Both the position numbers and the translations under genes were made by a program. A DNA stretch of 5,651 nt, taken from contig JADFZC010000189.1 in assembly GCA_015232735.1 (NCBI GenBank), positions 1 to 5,651 on the forward strand. Reading direction: 5' to 3'. Shown here in pieces: positions 1-5,651 of this stretch. Under the pieces are notes generated by a model. That model saw only the letters and a list, made by a program, of their open reading frames with translations. It did no database searches and was not told the origin of the DNA. Position 1 is the stretch's first letter; each line of letters opens with the position of its first letter. Origin of the DNA: Oligoflexales bacterium (GTDB taxonomy: Bacteria; Bdellovibrionota; Oligoflexia; Oligoflexales; Oligoflexaceae).

Positions 1-11
1 TGATACTAAAT

Positions 12-26
12 CCTTGACTGTCAAGG
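12..26. repeat. Short perfect palindrome (7-bp arms, 1-bp centre)
   Basis: The sequence reads CCTTGAC, a central T, then GTCAAGG, so the two 7-base arms are exact reverse complements. As RNA it would fold with a stem of about five pairs and a small loop. It sits one base before the larger inverted repeat at 28-98. It could be a protein-binding site, the remains of a terminator for a gene left of the window, or part of the insertion context of the larger repeat. No T-run follows it, so a standard rho-independent terminator is not supported. The symmetry is seen directly; the role is unknown. Confidence 0.45.
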
Positions 27-27
27 G

Positions 28-98
28 GGCGTCATCTTGAGCGTAGCGAAAGATCCCAATAACCAGAAGAGATACTTCACTTCATTCAGCATGACGCC
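28..98. repeat. REP/MITE-like imperfect inverted repeat
   Basis: Two arms of about 30 bases (28-57 and 69-98) are inverted copies of each other around an 11-base centre. The outer eight bases, GGCGTCAT and ATGACGCC, match perfectly, and about 21 of 30 positions match overall; most of the mismatches are transitions. The left arm contains GTCATCTTGAGCGTAGCGAA, which resembles a dispersed intergenic palindrome of the type GTCATCCTGAGCGAAGCGAA that I know from many bacterial genomes. It has no coding capacity. As RNA it would form a long imperfect hairpin. It is probably a non-autonomous dispersed repeat that sits upstream of rapZ; whether it affects transcription cannot be told from one copy. 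Confidence 0.7.
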
Positions 99-159
99 GG
101 AAGCCTCTGATGCTTTGATCTAATTGTTGGAGGGAATATTAAATTATTCTCCGTATCAT

Positions 160-187
160 TTTGTCCATTAAATATTTTTCATACAAT
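160..187 (+). promoter_or_regulatory. Possible weak sigma70-type promoter for rapZ
   Basis: In the AT-rich leader, TACAAT at 182-187 matches the TATAAT -10 consensus at five of six positions. A poor -35 candidate, TTTGTC (160-165) or TTGTCC (161-166), lies 15 to 16 bases upstream, which is slightly short. Transcription would then start around 194, leaving a leader of about 16 bases and placing rapZ and the downstream GH13 gene under one promoter. AT-rich DNA gives such matches by chance, and rapZ could also be read from a gene left of the window, so this is tentative. Confidence 0.25.
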
Positions 188-209
188 ATCTGTAATTAAG
201 GCCAAAACT

Positions 210-1088
210 ATGTCTGATTCAAAACCGCTCCTGGTGATTATTACGGGGTTGTCCGGTGCAGGCAAATCGATAGCTATAAAGGCTCTGGAGGATCTTTCTT
301 TTGCGTGTATAGATAACCTTCCGATTGAGCTTTTGGACCATGCAGTAAAGTTTTTTGCAGAGAGCGGGGGAAACGGCAGAAAATTCGCTCTTGGACTCGA
401 TATGCGTGATCCCGATTCAGTGAAAAAGTTTGCAGAAGTGAGAGACAAGCTCTCTGAGAAGATCAGGGTTGACGTTGTTTTTCTTACCTGTGAAGAGGAG
501 ATTGTTATAAGACGCTACAGCATGACAAGGAGGAAGCATCCGCTTCTCGATCAGGGCGGAGAACTGATATCCGCAATAAGAAGGGAGGCGAAGCAGCTCT
601 CACCTATTGAGGCTCTGGCAGATCATAGAATCGATACATCTACTTTTACCCCCCACTACCTTTCACGGGTAATTGAAAGCCGGTATTCTGCCGAGGTTGA
701 GGGAAGGTCGCTTCATGTAACATTTGTAAGTTTTGGTTTCAAGCATGGGATACTGAAGCCGGCAGATTCGATATTTGATGTCCGCTTCCTTGTAAATCCT
801 TTTTTTAAGGAAGAACTTTCGGAAAAAACAGGACTTGATCCGGAGATACAGGAATTTATCAAAGCCGATGCCAATACGGAAATCTTTTTGGAGCATCTTG
901 TAAATCTGCATAAATTTTTGTTGCCTAACTACCACATGGAGGGAAAGCATTATTTCAGGATCGGAATAGGTTGCACCGGAGGACGTCATAGAAGTGTTTT
1001 TATCGCAGAGGAACTGGCGCACAGGATAGCGGCGGAGAAGATAAAAAATGTGCTTGTCAGTGTTTCTCACAGGGACTTAAATTGTTGA
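210..1088 (+). CDS. rapZ: RapZ/YvcJ family nucleotide-binding protein (RNase adapter RapZ)
   Basis: This 292-residue protein is a complete member of the RapZ (YvcJ/YhbJ) family, whose members are usually about 285-290 residues. The N-terminal P-loop domain has a Walker A motif GLSGAGKS (13-20), a Walker B-like strand LGLDMRD (61-67) and the family motif RRYSMTRRKHPL (101-112). The C-terminal domain carries SFGFKHG (174-180), DVRFLVNPFF (190-199) and the signature GIGCTGGRHRSV (252-263). In E. coli, RapZ senses glucosamine-6-phosphate through this C-terminal domain and guides RNase E to the small RNA GlmZ; Bacillus YvcJ binds and hydrolyses nucleotides. It is cytoplasmic, with no signal peptide. 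The ATG at 210 fits the usual short lead before the first beta strand and has AAGG at 198-201, eight bases upstream. The C-terminus ends HRDLNC and lacks the basic tail of the E. coli protein, so a GlmZ role should not be assumed. The GH13 gene follows after 13 bases. Confidence 0.95.
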   Translation: MSDSKPLLVIITGLSGAGKSIAIKALEDLSFACIDNLPIELLDHAVKFFAESGGNGRKFALGLDMRDPDSVKKFAEVRDKLSEKIRVDVVFLTCEEEIVIRRYSMTRRKHPLLDQGGELISAIRREAKQLSPIEALADHRIDTSTFTPHYLSRVIESRYSAEVEGRSLHVTFVSFGFKHGILKPADSIFDVRFLVNPFFKEELSEKTGLDPEIQEFIKADANTEIFLEHLVNLHKFLLPNYHMEGKHYFRIGIGCTGGRHRSVFIAEELAHRIAAEKIKNVLVSVSHRDLNC

Positions 1089-1101
1089 TCGGGATTAAAG
1101 A

Positions 1102-2589
1102 ATGGAAGAAAAACAAAAAATTGATACTCCTGATTGGGTAAAAAATGCCATTTTTTATCAAATATTTCCAGACAGGTTTGCTAGAAGCGTGGAAAATGAA
1201 AATAATTTTCCCGCATTGAAATTTGAAAAATGGCATGATCCCCCAACCTCTCACGGTTATAAGGGGGGAAATCTGTGGGGAGTGATAGAGAGGCTTGATT
1301 ATCTTGCCAGTCTGGGGGTAACGGCAATATATTTCAATCCGATATTTCAATCGGCAAGCAACCACCGCTATCATACGCATGACTATTTTCAGGTGGATCC
1401 CATTCTCGGGGGTGATGCCGCATTTGAAGAACTTATTGATTTTTCACATAGACGGGGAATTCATATCGTTCTGGACGGTGTTTTCAATCATGCGGGGCGA
1501 GGGTTTCTTTTTTTCAATGACATTGTTGAAAATGGCATAAAGTCACCCTGGATAGACTGGTTTAAAGTCAAGAAGTTTCCGTTATCGCCGTATGACCATG
1601 AAAAACCCGCAAATTACGAATGCTGGGAGGATATGCCCGCTCTGCCCCAGTTCAATCACGAGAATCCGGCTGTGCGGGAATATCTTATCAGTGTGGGCGA
1701 GCACTGGGTTAATAAGGGAATTGACGGTTGGAGGCTTGACGTTCCCAACTGCATAAAGACGGAAGGGTTTTGGCAGGATTTCAGAACCCGGATAAAAAAA
1801 ATCAATCCAGATGTTTATCTGGTTGGAGAAATATGGGGGGAGGCTGATGAATGGCTTGATGGAAGCAAATTTGATGGAGTCATGAATTATGTTCTGACAT
1901 GGGCTATAATAAAATTTGTAGGCGATGAAAATGTCGATACGGATTTGCTTAGTCGTCATTTGCTGCCGTATAGGTCCATTGATGCTCCGGTGTTTGCTCA
2001 AGAATTGGAGGATTTGTTTGCAAAGTATCCATGGGAAATTCAGCTTACCCAGCTTAATCTGCTAAGCAGCCATGATATGGCCAGGTTTTTAAGCATTGTA
2101 AAAAAAGATGATATTGCACTGGAACTGGCATCAACAATAATGTTCACCCTGCCGGGGGCTCCATGCATATATTACGGCGATGAGATAGGTATGACTGGAG
2201 GAAAAGATCCTGATTGTCGCAGGGCTTTTCCTTCAGAAAAGAAGGAATGGAACCAGAGTATCCACGCCCATTTCAAATCCCTGGTCCATTTGCGGCGGAA
2301 TCACCTTGCGTTAAGCCGTGGTTTTTTTAAGACAATATGCGCAGATAAAAAGGTGCTTGTCTTTAGTCGCGTGTATCTTCATGAAAAAATAGTTGTTGCG
2401 CTGAATGTTGGCGATACGCAGGAAGAGAAAGTAGTAGAATGTGGTGAACTGCTTTGTAATTCTGTGACCAAAGGCGGATTTCTGGTATATTTTGAAAAAC
2501 GCATGGCCAGATTGACGATTTTGGATGACAAGGCACATATAAAAATATCCCTGCCAGGGAAATCCATTATTGTAGCGGGTTTGATGTAG
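1102..2589 (+). CDS. GH13 alpha-glycosidase, neopullulanase/cyclomaltodextrinase-like
   Basis: This 495-residue protein is an alpha-amylase superfamily (GH13) enzyme, expected to hydrolyse alpha-1,4-glucosidic bonds in maltodextrins, cyclodextrins or pullulan-type substrates. The (beta/alpha)8 barrel starts almost at the N-terminus (AIFYQIFPDRF, 16-26). Conserved regions are visible: region I DGVFNH (125-130), region V-like LPQFN (181-185), region II GWRLDVPN (209-216) with nucleophile Asp213, region III GEIWG (242-246) with acid/base Glu243, and region IV LLSSHD (320-325) with Asp325. Residues from about 405 form a short C-terminal beta domain. The catalytic triad is intact. Classical neopullulanases run to about 580 residues with an N-terminal CBM34-like dimerisation domain; that domain is absent here. 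No signal peptide is seen, so it is probably cytoplasmic and acts on stored or imported glucans. The residue after VPN is Cys217 where the related motif VANE has Glu. The start is 13 bases after the rapZ stop, with a weak GGGA at 1091-1094, suggesting co-transcription. The exact substrate cannot be assigned. Confidence 0.92.
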   Translation: MEEKQKIDTPDWVKNAIFYQIFPDRFARSVENENNFPALKFEKWHDPPTSHGYKGGNLWGVIERLDYLASLGVTAIYFNPIFQSASNHRYHTHDYFQVDPILGGDAAFEELIDFSHRRGIHIVLDGVFNHAGRGFLFFNDIVENGIKSPWIDWFKVKKFPLSPYDHEKPANYECWEDMPALPQFNHENPAVREYLISVGEHWVNKGIDGWRLDVPNCIKTEGFWQDFRTRIKKINPDVYLVGEIWGEADEWLDGSKFDGVMNYVLTWAIIKFVGDENVDTDLLSRHLLPYRSIDAPVFAQELEDLFAKYPWEIQLTQLNLLSSHDMARFLSIVKKDDIALELASTIMFTLPGAPCIYYGDEIGMTGGKDPDCRRAFPSEKKEWNQSIHAHFKSLVHLRRNHLALSRGFFKTICADKKVLVFSRVYLHEKIVVALNVGDTQEEKVVECGELLCNSVTKGGFLVYFEKRMARLTILDDKAHIKISLPGKSIIVAGLM

Positions 2590-2595
2590 ACAGTC

Positions 2596-2649
2596 CGTGG
2601 CGTTTGCTCGTCGCGGGTGTATCCTGGTTTGGCATTTGATAGCGCCACG
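2596..2649. other. Long-loop inverted repeat in the convergent gap
   Basis: Between the GH13 stop (2587-2589) and the gcvP stop (2650-2652) lie 60 bases. CGTGGCG at 2596-2602 is the exact reverse complement of CGCCACG at 2643-2649, and one wobble plus one further pair could extend the stem to nine. The loop is about 40 bases and no T-run follows on either strand, so this is not a standard rho-independent terminator. Its position exactly spanning the gap between two convergent genes makes a shared transcription end conceivable, but a 7-base match over this distance can also occur by chance. Confidence 0.3.
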
Positions 2650-5508
2650 CTACATGCACACCCTGCAAACAAGATTTCTGTCCCCGTAGGCATTATCTAT
2701 TCTTGAAGAATGTGGCCAGAATTTGAAATCCCTCAGAGATTCAAGCGGGAAAACGGCTCTTTTTCTCGAATAAGGCTTGTCCCAGGTTTCTTCAGCAAGA
2801 ACAGAAGCCGTATGTGGGGCGTTCTTTAGAAGATTGTTTTCCCGCGGCATCCTGCCTGTTTCAATTTCCCGTATCTCTTCACGGATAAGGATCATTGCCT
2901 CGCAAAAACGGTCAAGTTCCTCTTTAGGCTCACTTTCTGTTGGTTCGATCATCATTGTGCCCGGAACAGGGAAGGAGACGGTCGGAGCGTGAAAACTATA
3001 GTCCATGAGGCGTTTGGCGATATCGTTCTCGTCAACGCCGGAACTCTTTTTGAGATCTCTGAGATCTATTATGCACTCGTGCGCCACAAGCCCGCTTCTG
3101 CCTGTGTACAGGACCGGGTAGTGATCTTTGAGACGGCGTGCGACATAGTTTGCGCTTAAAATGGACGTTCTTGTCGCCTCAGCGAGGCCCTCTTCGCCCA
3201 TCATCCGAATGTAAAGCCAGGGTATCACGAGAAAACTTGCGCTTCCCCACGGGGCGCCTGCAGTAGGTCCGATGCCTTTTTCTCCTCCAACCCTGACAAC
3301 GGGATGGGTCGGAAGGTATGGAGCAAGATGTTTTGCGACAGCGATGGGACCAATTCCCGGTCCTCCGCCTCCGTGAGGCATGGCAAAGGTCTTGTGGAGA
3401 TTCATATGGCATACGTCGGGACCGAAAAGACCTGCTTTGCAAAGAGATATCTGAGCCTGGAGGTTTGCGCCGTCCATGTATACCTGGCCGCCATTTTTAT
3501 GAATTGTTTTACATATTTCATCGATGCCATCCTCAAAGACGCCATGGGTCGATGGATAGGTTATCATCAGCGCTGCCAGATGGTATTTATTTTCTTCCGC
3601 CTTTCTGGCAAGGTCAGCCTTGTCGACATTGCCTTGTCCGTCGCATGCCACCTCGATTATCTTAAAACCGGAAAGAGCTGCGCTGGCCGGGTTTGTGCCA
3701 TGGGCTGAATGCGGAATAAGGCAGATGTTTCTATGGGACTCACCCTTCTCCTCAAAATACTTCCGGATTACAAGAAGGCCGGTGAGTTCTCCCTGTGCAC
3801 CTGAGTTCGGCTGAAGGGAGACGGCACTGAAGCCTGTGATTTTGGAAAGCCATGTTTCAAGATCGCTGAAGAGTTTTTTGTAGCCTTTTGTCTGTTCCTC
3901 TGGAACAAAAGGATGCAGAAGGCTAACCTTTGGCCATGTGATAGGAAGAAGCTCAGCTGCAGAGTTAAGCTTCATTGTGCAGGAGCCAAGCGGTATCATC
4001 GATCTTGTGAGGGAAAGATCCCTGCCTTCAAGCATCTTGATATACCGCTGCATCTTCATTTCAGACCGATATTTGTTGAATACTTCTTCGCTTAGAAAAG
4101 CCGATTTCCGTTTCAGGGTTTCGGGGATGGTGTCATTGGCCCTGTCCATCCACTTGTCGGGGTCGACAACAGAACCTTTTGAAAATAAAGAAATCAAGTC
4201 GGAGAGATCTGAAAGAGAGGTCGTTTCATCCAGGGAAACTGTGATTGTTTCTTCATCCATTTTTCTAAGGTTGATTCTCCGCGACAGCGCTTTTGCAAGA
4301 AGGCTGCCGGTTTCGTTTTTGCCAAGATTAATCCTTACGGTGTCAAAGAAATGATCGTGTCCAACCTTGTATCCAAGATCTCTCAATGCCTGGGCAAATG
4401 TGCCCGCCAGGGCGTTTACCCTCAAGGCGATTTTCTTTAATCCGGATGGGCCGTGGTGTATCGCGTACATAGTTGCGATAATGGCGGTCAGAACCTGCGC
4501 GGTACATATGTTGCTGGTCGCCTTTTCCCTTCTAATGTGCTGCTCTCTTGTGGCAAGAGCAAGCCTGAACGATGGCTGGTCCCTGGAGTCTTTTGAGAGA
4601 CCGACTATTCTGCCAGGCATCTTACGTTTAAATTCATCCCTGGTTGCAAAAAATCCGGCGTGAGGTCCTCCAAATGCCATGGGAAAGCCGAACCTCTGGG
4701 CGGAACCTGTTGCCACGTCAGCACCAAACTCACCGGGAGGGGTAAGTATTGACAGGCTAAGAAGATCGCATGAACAGACAAGCATCGATTTGATCGCATG
4801 CAATTTGTCTGCGAGGGGTTTATAGTCTCGGATGAGGCCGTCGGTTGACGGATACTGGACAAGCGCTCCAAACGGATTTTTGGACATATCAAAATTTTCA
4901 ATACCAGTGACCTGGATTTCCATTCCAAGATGTTTTCCTCTTGTTTTTACAACCTCGATTGTCTGGGGGTTGCAATCGGCTGCCACGTAAAAGAGGTTTG
5001 AGAGATTCTTTGCTTTTGAAGCGTAACACATGTTTACCGCTTCGGCGGCGCTTGTGCTTTCGTCAAGCATCGAGGCGTTTGAAACCTCAAGTCCCGTAAG
5101 ATCCGATATCATGGTCTGGAAATTGAAAAGAGCCTCAAGCCTCCCCTGGGAGATTTCCGACTGATACGGGGTATATTGAGTGTACCATCCCGGATTTTCC
5201 ACGATATTACGCTGAATCACCGCCGGCATGTGGGTGTCGTAATAACCCATACCGATATACGATTTAAAAATTTGGTTTTCTTCCATTATCTTTGAAAGTT
5301 CATCAAGAGCCGCTTTTTCGCTGTAGCCTTTGCCGAGGCCTATTGGCCCCCTGTCTCTTATTGATGGTGGGACAGCCTCATCCATGAGCTCATCCATGGA
5401 ATTATATCCCAGGCTTTTCAGCATGGAGATTTTCTCATCGGGCGACGGCCCTATGTGTCTTTCGGAAAATGGTATGTAATCATTTATGATTTCTTTGCTT
5501 TTTGTCAT
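2650..5508 (-). CDS. gcvP: Glycine dehydrogenase (decarboxylating), P-protein of the glycine cleavage system
   Basis: This 952-residue protein is a complete single-chain P-protein, about as long as E. coli GcvP (957) and not split into GcvPA and GcvPB as in many Firmicutes and Thermotogales. It uses pyridoxal phosphate (PLP) to decarboxylate glycine and passes the aminomethyl group to the lipoyl arm of GcvH. The N-terminal half shows RHIGP (17-21), YTPYQSEISQGRLEALFNFQ (112-131) and REQHIRREKATSNICTAQ (321-338). The catalytic C-terminal half shows PLGSCTMKLN (506-515), SAHGTNPASA (601-610), the PLP-lysine motif HMNLHKTF with Lys706, and PHGGGGPG (711-718). It ends with the family tail YGDRNLVC plus a few residues. 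Near the lysine, GANLQAQ, VCHMNLHK and TFAMPHG differ from the common GANMNAQ, VSHLNLHK and TFCIPHG. The ATG at 5508 fits the usual N-terminus, with a weak GGTAAG ribosome site at 5514-5519. gcvH ends 36 bases upstream, so the two form an operon. Confidence 0.98.
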   Translation of the reverse strand: MTKSKEIINDYIPFSERHIGPSPDEKISMLKSLGYNSMDELMDEAVPPSIRDRGPIGLGKGYSEKAALDELSKIMEENQIFKSYIGMGYYDTHMPAVIQRNIVENPGWYTQYTPYQSEISQGRLEALFNFQTMISDLTGLEVSNASMLDESTSAAEAVNMCYASKAKNLSNLFYVAADCNPQTIEVVKTRGKHLGMEIQVTGIENFDMSKNPFGALVQYPSTDGLIRDYKPLADKLHAIKSMLVCSCDLLSLSILTPPGEFGADVATGSAQRFGFPMAFGGPHAGFFATRDEFKRKMPGRIVGLSKDSRDQPSFRLALATREQHIRREKATSNICTAQVLTAIIATMYAIHHGPSGLKKIALRVNALAGTFAQALRDLGYKVGHDHFFDTVRINLGKNETGSLLAKALSRRINLRKMDEETITVSLDETTSLSDLSDLISLFSKGSVVDPDKWMDRANDTIPETLKRKSAFLSEEVFNKYRSEMKMQRYIKMLEGRDLSLTRSMIPLGSCTMKLNSAAELLPITWPKVSLLHPFVPEEQTKGYKKLFSDLETWLSKITGFSAVSLQPNSGAQGELTGLLVIRKYFEEKGESHRNICLIPHSAHGTNPASAALSGFKIIEVACDGQGNVDKADLARKAEENKYHLAALMITYPSTHGVFEDGIDEICKTIHKNGGQVYMDGANLQAQISLCKAGLFGPDVCHMNLHKTFAMPHGGGGPGIGPIAVAKHLAPYLPTHPVVRVGGEKGIGPTAGAPWGSASFLVIPWLYIRMMGEEGLAEATRTSILSANYVARRLKDHYPVLYTGRSGLVAHECIIDLRDLKKSSGVDENDIAKRLMDYSFHAPTVSFPVPGTMMIEPTESEPKEELDRFCEAMILIREEIREIETGRMPRENNLLKNAPHTASVLAEETWDKPYSRKRAVFPLESLRDFKFWPHSSRIDNAYGDRNLVCRVCM

Positions 5509-5513
5509 ATTTT

Positions 5514-5519
5514 CTTACC
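5514..5519 (-). promoter_or_regulatory. Weak ribosome binding site of gcvP
   Basis: Read on the minus strand, GGTAAG lies five bases upstream of the gcvP ATG in the gap after gcvH. It is a partial match to the Shine-Dalgarno sequence and the best candidate in the gap. It supports the 5508 start, together with the usual family N-terminus. Confidence 0.45.
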
Positions 5520-5544
5520 GCTGGAAGAAGTGAATGATAAATTT

Positions 5545-5651
5545 CTATAAATCAGCCGTGTAGCTTGCGTATTCGTCGGAGGACATCAGATTTTCACCGG
5601 TATCTTTTGTTGAGATCTTGGCAAGCCATCCCTTGTCGTATGGATCTTTGG
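5545..5651 (-). CDS. gcvH: Glycine cleavage system H protein, C-terminal fragment (cut by window edge)
   Basis: Reading leftward from the right edge, the last 34 codons translate as KDPYDKGWLAKIS (first 13 residues), then TKDTGENLMSSDEYASYTADL, ending in TAG at 5545-5547. This matches the C-terminus of GcvH, where a segment of the type DPYGKGWLxKI followed by a few residues and ENLMSxEEY is typical. GcvH carries the lipoylated lysine that shuttles the aminomethyl group between the P- and T-proteins; that lysine lies outside the window. The stop is 36 bases before the gcvP start on the same strand, which fits the common gcvT-gcvH-gcvP order. The fragment is truncated only by the window edge and shows no sign of damage. 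Confidence 0.93.
   Translation of the reverse strand, partial: KDPYDKGWLAKISTKDTGENLMSSDEYASYTADL

Noticed and set aside
1..40. Possible 3' end of an upstream gene (an open frame from base 2 to a TGA at 38-40)
   Set aside because: Only about 12 codons are visible, no family is recognisable, and the frame runs into the inverted repeat. Chance cannot be excluded.
179..448. Minus-strand 89-codon open frame over the rapZ start
   Set aside because: It lies opposite the well-supported rapZ sequence, and its translation resembles no known family.
663..2001. Several minus-strand open frames of 100-140 codons opposite rapZ and the GH13 gene
   Set aside because: They are antisense shadows of conserved coding sequence, with low-complexity translations and no recognisable domains.
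2590..2649. Rho-independent terminator between the convergent genes
   Set aside because: The only stem is 7-9 pairs with a loop of about 40 bases, and no T-run is present on either strand.
2379..2693. Minus-strand 104-codon frame crossing the GH13 3' end, the convergent gap and the gcvP 3' end
   Set aside because: It overlaps two strongly supported genes and resembles no known protein. The overlap with gcvP is in another frame.
3304..4663. Plus-strand open frames of 60-138 codons inside gcvP
   Set aside because: All lie antisense to highly conserved P-protein motifs, including the PLP-lysine region, and their translations look like frame shadows.
5509..5544. Glycine riboswitch or separate promoter before gcvP
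   Set aside because: The gap to gcvH is only 36 bases, far too short for a glycine riboswitch. If one exists it would lie upstream of the operon, beyond the right edge.
1..5651. CRISPR array, tRNA, transposase or phage genes
   Set aside because: No regularly spaced direct repeats, tRNA-like cloverleaf, transposase motifs or phage proteins were seen on either strand.

Overview
The window holds four protein-coding genes and one short palindromic repeat. Two genes on the left run rightward: rapZ, then a GH13 alpha-glycosidase. Two on the right run leftward: the 3' end of gcvH, then gcvP. The GH13 gene and gcvP meet tail to tail near position 2600. Base composition is moderate, coding density is high, and there are no signs of phage, transposases or tRNAs. 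The gene set and the dispersed repeat suggest a Gram-negative chromosome, possibly from the former Deltaproteobacteria (Desulfobacterota). That placement is inferred from family resemblance only and is not tested.

Positions 1-209 are non-coding as far as can be judged. They hold a small perfect palindrome (12-26), a larger imperfect inverted repeat (28-98) of a dispersed REP/MITE-like type, and an AT-rich leader that may carry a weak promoter for rapZ.

Positions 210-2589 hold rapZ (nucleotide-binding RapZ/YvcJ family protein) and, 13 bases downstream, a 495-residue cytoplasmic GH13 enzyme of the neopullulanase/cyclomaltodextrinase type. The tight spacing suggests co-transcription. RapZ is known elsewhere as a sensor of glucosamine-6-phosphate, so this pair may place an amino-sugar sensor beside an alpha-glucan degrading enzyme. 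Any functional link is inference.

Positions 2650-5651 (minus strand) hold gcvP, a full-length single-chain glycine decarboxylase P-protein, preceded by the last 34 codons of gcvH, the lipoyl carrier protein. They form part of a glycine cleavage operon whose remaining genes and promoter lie beyond the right edge. P-protein decarboxylates glycine and passes the aminomethyl group to the lipoyl arm of H-protein.

This looks mostly like an ordinary chromosomal housekeeping region. I found no convincing undescribed system. The points worth a second look are the repeat, the rapZ-GH13 pairing, the RapZ C-terminal tail, a cysteine in GH13 conserved region II, and residue changes around the P-protein active-site lysine.
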